Below, in pieces: positions 7,592 through 17,300 of a DNA stretch of 64,000 bases; positions within the stretch are counted from its first letter, which is position 1; the number at the start of each line of letters is the position of its first letter. This stretch comes from Pontibacter cellulosilyticus. GTDB lineage: Bacteria > Bacteroidota > Bacteroidia > Cytophagales > Hymenobacteraceae. Below the pieces are notes generated by a model, which saw nothing but the letters and a program-made list of their open reading frames with translations, was not told where the DNA came from and did no database searches. The DNA lies in NCBI RefSeq assembly GCF_014306105.1, contig NZ_JACRVF010000004.1, positions 1-64,000 of the forward strand, given 5' to 3'. A program made the translations under genes and the position numbers.

Positions 7592-9862
7592 CTACAATTT
7601 ATAACTTAGGTTAAGACCAACATAGTAATTTCGATCAGGGGCTGGTTGGTAAAAGCGGCCACCAAATGCATTTAAATCATTGCCCAAGCTATACTTCTTA
7701 TCGGTAAGGTTATCTACGCCTCCAAAAACCTCTAGCCCAAACTTACTCCCCAAGCTGCGTTTTATGCCGGCCCGTGCGCCAAGTATAAAATAGCTATCCG
7801 CATAAACAGTGTTCTCATCGTTCAGCGGCAACTCATCTACGTAATTTGATGTCAAGTTAACATATAAGCCAATTTTAGTAGTTACGTCCAAACCTGCGGC
7901 AGCTACATGTGGCGCTACACCTGTAAGTTGGTTTCCGGAGAGATCTTCCTCATCTTTCTGGTAGTCTTTAAACCGGAAGTGGCTGTAAGTATAGCTGCTC
8001 CATAGTTTAACAGAGCTTAACTGCTGCTCAGGCTGCTCCAGCAAAGTATAGGCAGCGTTTAGTTCAAGCCCTTTCTGACTGGTGGAGCCCACATTACGGA
8101 ATACCGCTACACTCGACACATCCTGCCGGCTCACAATCGTCTCCTTCAGTCTGAAGTAAAAGCCTACCACATCGAAACTTAACTTACCGGCGAAACCACG
8201 AATGCCAGCTTCGTAGTTTGTGCCCTTCTCTGCTTCCAGTTCTTCGTTCAGGGTGCCATCTGAGGTCAGGATCTCTTCTTCGGTGGGAGGAGAGAAGCCG
8301 GAGCTTATACTTGCATGTGCCGATATCTTATCATTTAGCCGCTTAAGCAATGCCACTCTTGGCGAAAGCACTGCCTCGAAATCGCGGTTATACTTATAGT
8401 TGCCGCTGCTTACCTGCTGCAGTCTGGTTATTTCATACTTTGTATCATTCAGGCTAAGCGCAGCAGTGGCGATAATGGAGGCCGGCAACTCAAACTCGGC
8501 CTGCGCAAAGGCAAAACCTGTTTTAGCCACAACCTCGTCGTCTGTTCGGAGACTGCCGGGAGTGCCACTGTTATTATCGTAAGTACGGGCCACTTCAAAA
8601 CCCCTCTGGAATTCGGCGCCTAAGGTAAAGGTTGATCTTATGCTTCCTAAATTAGCGGTATAGGCAAAGCTGCTGCGTGCGCCAATTTCCTGGTTTGTAT
8701 TGCGTTCGTAATCGGTGTTAAACGGGTTATCCTTGAACTTGTGCAGGCCATACACTGCTGTAGTATTGCGGAGGTAATCATTGAATCTGTATTCCTGCTT
8801 CAGGCCCACATTTATACCTTCCAGATCAATCGAGGCATTTTGCTTTACACTGCCAAACTGCCCTCCGCGCACCTGTCTTGGGTTTTCTTGGTACTGCTCC
8901 AAGGTTAAGCCACCCGGTAGCTCATAGTATAAATCAGAATAGATTAGATTGGCGCTGATTGTGCGTTTTTCAGAGGGCGTGAATTCAGAGGAGATGAGCA
9001 GCACATCACGGTCCACGGCCGACTGCTCGCGGTAGCCATCGTAGAGCTGCTTGGTGTACTGCACCAGTATGCTGCTATTTTCTGTGCCTATACTTGCCGC
9101 GGCTGTATGTTTCCGGAACCCATAAGAGCCAACAATGGTGTTGAACTGCAGTGATCTTTCGCCGGGAGCGGCTCTGCGCGGTTCCAGCAGCACCGTACCC
9201 CCTGTACCTGCCCCGTAAATACTGGCAGTAGGGCCTTTCAATATCTCTATTCCTCCGATGTTAGCTGCATCCAACAGGTTTAAGGCCGTAGTACCGTTAG
9301 CCTCTGTAAACGGAATGCCATCAAAGTATACTTTCACGTTCCGAATGCCATAGGGCGAGCGTAGCGTACTGCCCCTGATGGATAGCCTATAGCTTGCAGG
9401 GGCTCTTTCTTCCATACGTACCCCAGGCACTGTATTCACAGCCCTTACTACAGAGCTTTCGTCAAACCTTTCTATACTTGCCCTGTCAATTATACTTATA
9501 GCACCGGCGGTTTCAAGCAGAGGTCGATTGCTTTCGTAGCCTGTAATGGTTACCTCCTGTAGCTTGGCGGCACCTGGCTCTAATAATATCCTTAGCTCCT
9601 GATCCGAAACTGGCAGTTTTATACGTTGCAGTTTGTAGCCGATCATACTAAAGATAAGCTGCTCCGCACTAAAAGAGGTTGCCAAGCTAAAAGAGCCGTC
9701 TGCTGAAGTATAAGTCTGGTCTCCTGCATCTGTTGCTATGGTTACGCCTTCTAAAGGTAAAGCGGTAGCCGCATCGAGTACAGTTCCACGTAAAACGTTT
9801 TGCCCAAAAAGCAGCTGAGGCAGGAGCAACAGAAAAGTATAGATTAGTAGTTTTAGTCTCAT
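7592..9862 (-). CDS. TonB-dependent outer-membrane receptor
   Basis: The protein of about 756 residues imports a ligand across the outer membrane using TonB energy. The ATG at 9862 is preferred over an upstream one at 9877 because it starts the signal peptide (MRLKLLIYTFLLLLPQLLFGQ). A carboxypeptidase-like regulatory domain (GTVLDAATALPLEGV) follows, then a plug domain (about 115-225, ending ...LKGPTASIYGAGTGGTVLLEP), then a 22-strand-type barrel ending in an aromatic-basic YVGLNLSYKL. Substrate class is open; the plug resembles iron-complex receptors, but there is no siderophore gene nearby. Divergent from a PQQ-type dehydrogenase gene. Confidence 0.9.
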   Translation of the reverse strand: MRLKLLIYTFLLLLPQLLFGQNVLRGTVLDAATALPLEGVTIATDAGDQTYTSADGSFSLATSFSAEQLIFSMIGYKLQRIKLPVSDQELRILLEPGAAKLQEVTITGYESNRPLLETAGAISIIDRASIERFDESSVVRAVNTVPGVRMEERAPASYRLSIRGSTLRSPYGIRNVKVYFDGIPFTEANGTTALNLLDAANIGGIEILKGPTASIYGAGTGGTVLLEPRRAAPGERSLQFNTIVGSYGFRKHTAAASIGTENSSILVQYTKQLYDGYREQSAVDRDVLLISSEFTPSEKRTISANLIYSDLYYELPGGLTLEQYQENPRQVRGGQFGSVKQNASIDLEGINVGLKQEYRFNDYLRNTTAVYGLHKFKDNPFNTDYERNTNQEIGARSSFAYTANLGSIRSTFTLGAEFQRGFEVARTYDNNSGTPGSLRTDDEVVAKTGFAFAQAEFELPASIIATAALSLNDTKYEITRLQQVSSGNYKYNRDFEAVLSPRVALLKRLNDKISAHASISSGFSPPTEEEILTSDGTLNEELEAEKGTNYEAGIRGFAGKLSFDVVGFYFRLKETIVSRQDVSSVAVFRNVGSTSQKGLELNAAYTLLEQPEQQLSSVKLWSSYTYSHFRFKDYQKDEEDLSGNQLTGVAPHVAAAGLDVTTKIGLYVNLTSNYVDELPLNDENTVYADSYFILGARAGIKRSLGSKFGLEVFGGVDNLTDKKYSLGNDLNAFGGRFYQPAPDRNYYVGLNLSYKL

Positions 9863-10027
9863 AGTAAGGGTAATCATGCAATGAAAACGGAGATGCAGCT
9901 CTAAAGTTTAACTGATGCCATGCCTCTATGCTAGCTTTGGCCTCCTCCGTAACAAAACCCATCTGCTGCTTGTATTATTTCATAGTACAACACGGCGCCT
10001 TGCCTAACTACAAATTTAGCTTATACT

Positions 10028-11218
10028 ATGAAAACAACTACCTCGCTACTTGCCACAGCTTTGCTATTAGCACCAGTCCTAGCCTTCGCACAAGATACCA
10101 AAAAGCCTATCTCTGCCTCCATAGAAGGAAACATTTTTAAACCGGCCAAAGTACCTGCCACCGATGAACACGTGCGCCAGCTTAAAGTGCCCACAGGATT
10201 TACCATTACAAAGTTTGCCGAAAACCTCAATAAGCCCCGCATGCTGGCTGTGCACACCGATGGCACCGTGTATGTAACCGACCGCGACAAAGGCACCGTA
10301 ACCATGCTCCGCGACACGAACAAAGACGGGAAGTCTGATCAGCAAAAGGTTGTGGCCACCAAAGAAGGAATGCATGGTATTGCGCTACGTAATAATAAAG
10401 CCTACCTCGTAACGGTAAACGAGGTATATACTGCCGACATCAACAAAGATGGCACATTAGGCCAGCTAAAAATGATTGCTGACAAACTCCCAGATGGCGG
10501 ACAGCATGCAAACCGCACCATCGAGTTTGGACCGGATGGAATGCTATACTTATCGGTGGGCAGCACCTGCAATGCCTGCAAAGAAACAAGTAAAGAGAGT
10601 GCTACTGTTTTACAGATGAAGCCCGATGGATCAAGCAGACGCGTTTTTGCAAAAGGGCTTCGAAACACTATCGGGTTTGACTGGCATCCGCAAACAAAAG
10701 AACTCTACGGCTTTGATCACGGCATAGACTGGCTTGGAGACAACACGCAGGAAGAAGAGCTAAACAAGCTAGAGGACGGAGGTGACTATGGCTGGCCATA
10801 TGTGTTTGAGAACGGCAAGCCAAACTTAGCCGACGAACCACCTATGGGCATGACCTGGGAAGAATATGCCAAGAAAACTAAGTTCCCGGTTCTAACCTAT
10901 ACTGCTCATAGCGCTCCCCTTGATATGATCTTTTACAAAGGCAATCAGTTTCCTAAGGATTATCAGGGAGATGCTATTGTAACCCTACACGGCTCCTGGA
11001 ACCGCAAAGAGCCATCTGGCTACAAAGTGGTGCGCGTGCGGTTCGAGAATGGCAAACCAACCAAAGTAGAAGATTTGGTTACCGGCTTTCTGATGAATGA
11101 GGGCAAAGAGCAGTTTGGCAGAGTGGTGGGGCTTGCACATCACCAGGACGGTTCCATTCTTATTTCTGATGACGCTAATGGCATAGTATACCGTTTAGCA
11201 TACACTGGCAAGAAATAG
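10028..11218 (+). CDS. PQQ-dependent sugar dehydrogenase (sorbosone/GSDH family), periplasmic
   Basis: The 396-residue exported protein (signal peptide through LAPVLAFAQ) has the six-bladed propeller pattern of soluble glucose/sorbosone dehydrogenases: FGPDGMLYLSVGS near residues 157-169, GLRNTIGFDWHP, DGGDYGWPYVFENGKPN, and TLHGSWNR near the C-terminal third. An extra CNACK after the GS of blade 3 is a feature of the sorbosone dehydrogenase branch. These enzymes oxidise aldoses in the periplasm using PQQ. No PQQ synthesis genes are in the window, so the cofactor assignment rests on family membership. Confidence 0.85.
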   Translation: MKTTTSLLATALLLAPVLAFAQDTKKPISASIEGNIFKPAKVPATDEHVRQLKVPTGFTITKFAENLNKPRMLAVHTDGTVYVTDRDKGTVTMLRDTNKDGKSDQQKVVATKEGMHGIALRNNKAYLVTVNEVYTADINKDGTLGQLKMIADKLPDGGQHANRTIEFGPDGMLYLSVGSTCNACKETSKESATVLQMKPDGSSRRVFAKGLRNTIGFDWHPQTKELYGFDHGIDWLGDNTQEEELNKLEDGGDYGWPYVFENGKPNLADEPPMGMTWEEYAKKTKFPVLTYTAHSAPLDMIFYKGNQFPKDYQGDAIVTLHGSWNRKEPSGYKVVRVRFENGKPTKVEDLVTGFLMNEGKEQFGRVVGLAHHQDGSILISDDANGIVYRLAYTGKK

Positions 11219-11226
11219 GTTCATAA

Positions 11227-11274
11227 AAGTATAAGTATAGCCGGCTGCCGCAACAACTGGCTATACTTATACTT
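11227..11274. repeat. Perfect 16-bp inverted repeat built from the AAGTATA heptamer
   Basis: AAGTATAAGTATAGCC (11227-11242) and its exact complement (11259-11274) are separated by a 16-base loop. Each arm contains two copies of the heptamer that is enriched throughout the window. It lies 8 bases after the dehydrogenase stop codon, where it could act as a terminator or attenuator for the plus-strand gene, but no T-run follows. Confidence 0.85.
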
Positions 11275-11287
11275 GCTGTAAGGCCAT

Positions 11288-11320
11288 AAAAAAAGCTCCG
11301 ACAGAGACTGCGGAGCCTTT
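11288..11320 (-). terminator. Terminator of the T9SS surface module operon
   Basis: On the minus strand AAAGGCTCCG and CGGAGCTTTTTTTAT form a stem (CGGAGC 11311-11316 with GCTCCG 11295-11300) with a run of seven T. It ends the OmpA gene and hence the presumed three-gene operon. Confidence 0.85.
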
Positions 11321-11356
11321 CCAAACTATGAAAGCTAATGAGAATCTTTATATCAA

Positions 11357-13333
11357 TTAATTGATAATTTTGAATTCAGTTCGTCGGTTAAGCTGGTGAT
11401 CTTCTTCAGAGCACTCTACGCCATCAGCGCAGCCATTAACCAACTTCGATTTGCCGTAGCCTTTAGCAGTTAACCTGCCTCTATCTATACCCTGCGACAC
11501 AAGGTAATCTACAGCTGCTTTTGCTCTACGCTCTGATAGCACGTTGTTGTACTTAACACTCTCGCGGCTATCGGTATGCGAGCTCATTTCTATTTTTACT
11601 TTAGGGTTACTTTTCAGCACCGCTACCAGCTTGTCAAGTTCAGTGGCGGCGTCTGGTCTAATATCCCACTTATCTAAATCGTAGTAGATGTTTTCCAGTA
11701 CAATAGCTCTGTTTACCTCGTTCTTATCGAACAGCATGGCTATTTGCACTGTGTCTCCGGCGGTGGCAGGCACTTCAGCCGATATCTTCTGCGTCAGGTA
11801 ACCGTCTTTGGTGCCAAGCAGCGTGTAGGCATCGCCTCTGCGGCCATCCATAAAGTACTGCCCCCTCTCATTTGTGATAACCACCGAGCTATCATTTAGG
11901 TTCTTTTGGGCTACAAGAATTTTTGTACCTGGCAGTGGCACTTCAATATTGCGCTTTTCTTCGTTCTGCTTGCGCTCCAGCGTAATCAACTGAATTACAA
12001 CAGGGCGCTGCAGCATCTTAAAGGAATAAATGTCTTCTGTGCCGTTTTCAGAGTCGCGGTTAGAAGAGAAAAGACCTTCTTCTCCGGCTTTGGTAAACAT
12101 GATGCCATAGTCATTTTTGGCTGAGTTGATAGGCGCACCCACGTTTCTTACTTTAGTCCAGGCGGCATGTGCTCCTTCTGCCTCAAACATATCCAGTCCG
12201 CCAAAACCCATGTGCCCGTCTGATGCAAAGTATAATTTACCGTCTGCATCTACATAAGGGAAGCTTTCGCGGGCAGCAGTGTTTATAGTTGGACCTGCAT
12301 TTACAGGTTTGCCCCAGCTGCCATCGGCCTGTTTTGTACTATAAAAGATATCCGTATCTCCCAGGGTGCCTTCCATGTCAGAGGCAAAGTATAAAGTTTT
12401 GCCATCCGGAGAGATTGCCGGGTGCCCCACAGAGTACTCCTCCACCTTATTATAGGCGAAAGGCTTGATGTTGGCCCATACATTACCCTGTTTCTCAGCA
12501 GTGAATATTTCCAGTCGGTTTACAAACTCTTTTACGACAGGTTCTTTGATCCAGCTTGTAGGATCTGAGTTGCCTGGCTTACGCTTAGGTACCATGTGTG
12601 TTCTGGTAAAGTACAGCATTTTGCCGTTTTCTGCTGCAGAGGCAGTGGCATTGTGGTACTCTGAGTTTATTACCTCTTCCAGAGCTTTAGGAGCTCCCCA
12701 GCTACCTGCTTCGTCCTGCTGAGCAGTAAACAACTGCAGGTAAGGACGGCCTGTCCAGCCATACACATCTGCTTTTCGACTATCTGCAAGGCCTCTATCG
12801 GAAGTAAAGATAATTTGGTTGCCATACTGCATTGGGCTAAAATCGGAAAACCCGCCCATGTTTATACTTTCTACTGGTGATACCACGGCAGCAGCCGGTT
12901 TACTGGCCCACACCATGGCTCTTTCGCAGGCAGCAATTAGCTCGTTTGCTTTTTCGTTTTTCTCGGGCATTGCCTTGGCCCACAGGCCATAGTTGGCTTT
13001 TGCCTCTTCATACTTGCCGTTGCTGTGTAGCGCTTCTGCGTAGTGGTACAGGCTCATTGGGTCGTGGCCTTCTTTCTGTACCACCCTGGCATACCACTCT
13101 TCGGCCTTCTGGTTCTGGCGCGTCAGACGATAGGCATCTGCTATACGCTGCATGGTGCTCAGGTCCGGGTCTTTTTTCTGTACAGCCACCTGGTAATTCT
13201 CCAGGGCCAGCGCAAACTCGTAGTTCTCGTACTGCTTGTTTGCCTTTTTCAGCTCTGTTTGCGCCTGGGCTGCAGTGCCCAGACCCATCATGGCCGCTAT
13301 TACAAAGTATAAGGGTGTAGATTTATAGTTCAT
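11357..13333 (-). CDS. OmpA-family protein with PD40/WD40-like propeller (T9SS-associated)
   Basis: The 658-residue protein has a signal peptide (to AAQAQ near residue 25), TPR-like repeats (about 30-145: NKQYENYEFALALENY), a PD40 beta-propeller region (about 165-440, with repeated ISPDGKTLYFASD and YFASDGHMGFGGLDM), a carboxypeptidase-like domain (about 455-530) and a C-terminal OmpA peptidoglycan-binding domain (IEMSSHTDSRESVKYNNVLSERRA, NRRTEFKI). This architecture repeatedly accompanies PorP/SprF and T9SS type B proteins in Bacteroidetes, where it is thought to anchor or help export the partner. Gap to the upstream porP-like gene is 18 bases, so they are cotranscribed. Confidence 0.93.
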   Translation of the reverse strand: MNYKSTPLYFVIAAMMGLGTAAQAQTELKKANKQYENYEFALALENYQVAVQKKDPDLSTMQRIADAYRLTRQNQKAEEWYARVVQKEGHDPMSLYHYAEALHSNGKYEEAKANYGLWAKAMPEKNEKANELIAACERAMVWASKPAAAVVSPVESINMGGFSDFSPMQYGNQIIFTSDRGLADSRKADVYGWTGRPYLQLFTAQQDEAGSWGAPKALEEVINSEYHNATASAAENGKMLYFTRTHMVPKRKPGNSDPTSWIKEPVVKEFVNRLEIFTAEKQGNVWANIKPFAYNKVEEYSVGHPAISPDGKTLYFASDMEGTLGDTDIFYSTKQADGSWGKPVNAGPTINTAARESFPYVDADGKLYFASDGHMGFGGLDMFEAEGAHAAWTKVRNVGAPINSAKNDYGIMFTKAGEEGLFSSNRDSENGTEDIYSFKMLQRPVVIQLITLERKQNEEKRNIEVPLPGTKILVAQKNLNDSSVVITNERGQYFMDGRRGDAYTLLGTKDGYLTQKISAEVPATAGDTVQIAMLFDKNEVNRAIVLENIYYDLDKWDIRPDAATELDKLVAVLKSNPKVKIEMSSHTDSRESVKYNNVLSERRAKAAVDYLVSQGIDRGRLTAKGYGKSKLVNGCADGVECSEEDHQLNRRTEFKIIN

Positions 13334-13351
13334 CGTATATAGGGCTTATGA

Positions 13352-14287
13352 TTAAAAATACTGCGGCGTGATAATGCGGGTGTCTTTCTTTTTAAAGAAG
13401 TAGTAGCCAACAGAGATCTCGTGCGTGTTAACGCCTTTCATATCGTTAAGCATTTTATCGTAGGCATAGCCCAGACGCAGCGACCGGTGAATCTGCAGTT
13501 CAGCTATCAGCGCAACGGCAGTGCGCTTGTTGGTATACTTTAGGTCTGATTTGTTGTTGAAGATGTTCATGCTGGTACGGTAAGAACTGCCCAGCCACAG
13601 CTTGTCGCCTAACAGCACAAAAGCATTCAGGTCTACGTTGGCAGGCGCTTTAAAATCCTCCTTCACTAGCACGCTAGGCTTTACTTTAACAAAGTTGCCC
13701 ATATCAAATACATAACCTGCTGTAAAATAGTAGTGGCGCTCTGGCTCTATGTACTGCATGTCTTTGAACTGCAGCAGATCCGAGGCTGAGAGGCCTGCAT
13801 AAAAACGATCGGTGTGGAAGTATGCACCAACTTTAACGTCTGGCTTTATACTTGTCTCTTTACCGGCCGGTATTGTTGGGTCATCATCTATGCCGAGCTC
13901 GGTGCCATCCAGGGTATGCTGCACCAGGCCAGGCGCCAGACCCAGGCTAAAAATGCCTGTTTCGCTTACCTGCAGCTTTACCGCCAGGTTGGCATAAGCC
14001 GAGAACTGCGACTGCGCCCCGATCTTATCTCTTGTTAAACCTACGCCAACGCCTAGCCTGTTATTAGCTGCTATACCATCTATGGCAAGCGACTGGGTGG
14101 CAGGGGCCCCTTCGATGCCTGTCCACTGCGAACGGTGGAAGGCGTTGAAGTTTAGCACACCTTTACTACCCGTATAAGCCGGGTTGATGTTCATGCTATT
14201 GAAAATGTACTGCGAGTACTGTGGGTTTTGCTGGGCACTAGCTCCAAAGGCAAGCAGTAGGGCCAGCAGGGTGTAAAATAATCTCAT
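13352..14287 (-). CDS. PorP/SprF family type IX secretion membrane protein
   Basis: The 311-residue outer-membrane barrel has a signal peptide (MRLFYTLLALLLAFGASAQ) followed by the family hallmark QNPQYSQYIFNSMNINPAYTG and then FHRSQWTGIEGAP. SprF, the Flavobacterium member, is required for export of its adjacent adhesin SprB; here the adjacent gene upstream is a very large repeat protein with a type B T9SS signal, which fits the same pairing. It is the middle gene of a three-gene minus-strand operon (32 bases after the adhesin gene, 18 bases before the OmpA gene). Confidence 0.95.
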   Translation of the reverse strand: MRLFYTLLALLLAFGASAQQNPQYSQYIFNSMNINPAYTGSKGVLNFNAFHRSQWTGIEGAPATQSLAIDGIAANNRLGVGVGLTRDKIGAQSQFSAYANLAVKLQVSETGIFSLGLAPGLVQHTLDGTELGIDDDPTIPAGKETSIKPDVKVGAYFHTDRFYAGLSASDLLQFKDMQYIEPERHYYFTAGYVFDMGNFVKVKPSVLVKEDFKAPANVDLNAFVLLGDKLWLGSSYRTSMNIFNNKSDLKYTNKRTAVALIAELQIHRSLRLGYAYDKMLNDMKGVNTHEISVGYYFFKKKDTRIITPQYF

Positions 14288-14319
14288 TGTCTTTTCTTTA
14301 TCTGTTGATAAGAATACTA

Positions 14320-17300
14320 TTAGCGGAAGATGGTCACGTACCCGGTAAACACTTTGTCAGCTCCGTCACACATGGTCACGCTTACTTTGTAGAAGTAGGT
14401 GCCTTTTTCAAGCTTGTTACCGTTCCAGTCGTTCTGGTAATCGTCTTTCTTGTATACCTCTGATCCCCAGCGGTTAAAGATCACCACCTGGTTTTTAGGG
14501 TACTTCATAAGGTTTTCAATTACCCATGTGTCGTTTTTGCCGTCGCCGTTCGGGCTAAAGGCTTTCGGGAAGTTCAGGTCGCCAGCGATTTTTTCTTTGT
14601 CGATTGGCAGGCTTGTGGCAGGGCCATCGCAGGTGCCAGCGTTTGCTTTTACACTAACCTGACCGAATGCACTCGGATTATCCATTTTGACTGTGATGGT
14701 AGTAGTGCCTTGTCCTGATACAATGGTGAAGCCCGCTGGTACTGTCCAGGTATAGTCTGTGGCTCCTGGCACTGCATCCACTGTGTACTTCAGTCCGTCG
14801 CACAGCGAACTCATATCCTGAATGGCTACCGGTGCAGCTGGCGGAGTTGTTACACTCACATCCAATGTGCTGGCTTTACTGGTGCCGCAGTCGTTTGTAG
14901 CTGTTACACCTACCTTGCCTCCGGCTGCTCCTGCTTTTACAGTGATGCTTAGCGTACCCTGACCACTCACAATTGTCCAGCCTTGCGGCACTGTCCATTC
15001 ATACTTGTCGCCTCCAGTTAGCACTGCTATACTGTAAGTCAGGTTTTCGGTGTTGGCGCAGGTAGCGTTAGGTCCTTCTATGGTGCCTGGTGCAGGTGGT
15101 ACCGGTGCAGGCGCTACATCCAGTTTTGCAGTTGCTCCAGCGCCACACTCGTTTGTGCCGGCTACTGTTACCTGACCTGCGTTCTGGCCAACTTCAACTT
15201 CTATTGTGCTGCTGCCTTGGCCGTTTTTTATCGTCCAACCGGCAGGCACTGTCCAGGTATATCCTGTGGCTCCTGTTACACCTGCCACATTGTAGGTAAG
15301 TACTGTGCCCGGGCACGAGCCGTGGCTACCGTTAATTGTAAGTGGAGCAGGCGGTGTGTTATTTATACTTGGCTTATATACAGCTGCTGCGCTAGAACCA
15401 CAATCATTGTTTGCAGTTACGGTTATGTCGCCGGTGCTTGTACCTGATTTTACTTTGATGGTAGCTGTACCCTGTCCGCTTTCGATTACCCATCCTGCCG
15501 GTAACTTCCAAGTATAACCTGTTGCACCATCTACCGGGGTAACAGAGTAAGTAAGATCTCCTGTGTTACCGCATATTGCTGATGGGCCACTGATAGCATC
15601 AGGCGTTGCAGGAGGTGTTTTAGTAGTGATGGTAACCGTTGCAGCTTCGCTTGTAAAGCACTTGTTGCTTCCTTTTACTGATAGTGTACCACCGTTGGCA
15701 CCTACTTTTACAGTTACCTTTTTGCCATCCTGACCGCTTACTATCTTAACATCACCTGTAGCACTCCACTGATAGTTACCATCGTCCAGGCCTGATGCAG
15801 TATAAGTAAGCCCTTCGCTGTTCATACAAACGCTTGTGCTTCCTTCTATACTTGGGGCCGGAGGCGTTGAGGTAACAATAACCTCTTTCTCTACTGTGTA
15901 AACATTACCACACATATCGGTTACGGTGGCTATTACTTTACCAGTTGCACTGCCGATGTTTACAGTTATTGAGTTACCTGAACGAGATACCTCTGTTAAG
16001 CCGCCTGTTAACTGGAAGTTGTATGTAGCACCCTGCACGGCAGTAACAGTGTAAGTTACGTTAGCTGTTTCAGCGCATTGTGCGGCACCTCCATCTATTG
16101 CCAGTGTTGGCACAGGGCATGTTACTTCAATTGGTTCAGGGTCTGTGTTGTTACCTGGGTTCGGGTCCGGAGTAGTTGTGCCTACACTAGCCGTGTTGAT
16201 GATCTGGCCTACCCCAATGATTTTTGCCACAATAGTTAGCGTTGCTTTCTCATCTTTGGCCAGCGTTCCAACTGTGTAAATACCAGTTGCCGGGTCATAT
16301 GCACCTTTGCTAACTGTAAAGCTTTGCAGTTCCAGTGTGGCTGGCAGCGATTCAGTTACTACTACATTCTCTGCAGCGTATGGTCCGTTGTTGGTGGTTA
16401 CTATGGTATAGGTTACCGTGCCACCCAATAAGTATGGTGCGCCGCTGGCAGTTTTTACTATGCTAAGATCCGCTGAAACAACAGGCACTATAATCGGATC
16501 TTCGCCTTCGTTGTTGCCTGGCTTCGGATCCGGGTTGTTAGCTCCAACCTTTACCTTGTTTACAATGGTACCTCCAGCTAATATTTTAAAGGTAATCTTT
16601 AGTTCTGCCGTTTCGTTTATCTTCAGCTCATTAATCACCCACTCCTGTCTTACCGGATCATACGTGCCTGCGCTGGCGCTCTCTACACGTACAAACTCAA
16701 GTTCCGGAGGCATTACCTCGCTTACAATCACGTTTGTAGCTGTGCCTGGGCCAGCGTTGCTTACTGTTACAGTGTATGTAACTTCATCGCCTATTTTATA
16801 CTCTCCCTCTGCTGCTACCTTGCCCACGCTTAGGTCGGCTATAATAATGTTAGGCAGGAATATGTTGTTGGTGTTAAGATTAACACAGCTCTTCAGCGAT
16901 ATTGCTCTGCCGATCAGGTTAACGCCAGGCTCTAGGGTGATGTTACCCTCTGAAATGATAGTACCCTGGAAACTGGTGGAGTTACCAAGGCTAACATTAC
17001 CTTTTACAATCCAGAAGATGTTTTTTGGCTGCGCTCCGTTCTGCAGCAGCAAGCCTGTGCCAGGCGCAGGAGGATTAGGGGCAGGTGTAGTTAAGTTGCC
17101 ATCGATGATGAAGATGAATTTTGAATTCACGTCACCGTTGCCATCCAAAACGATGATGCCATCCAGGTTAACGTCACCGCTGCTACGGTAAACTCCTGGA
17201 AAGCTTCCATTGGCTTTTAGACCTGCATCTGTGAAAGGCACAGCAGCTGTGCTCCGCCAGAAATCATAAACAGTTTTGGCGTCTTGCAGTGCCTCTGAGG

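Noticed and set aside
10011..10018. CAAATTTA, a -7-like element on the minus strand for the TonB receptor gene
   Set aside because: It would lie about 150 bases before the start with no -33 match, so the support is too weak.
15090..17191. Long plus-strand frames opposite the T9SS adhesin (up to 257 codons)
   Set aside because: They mirror the repeat-rich adhesin gene on the other strand and show no family motif or signal.
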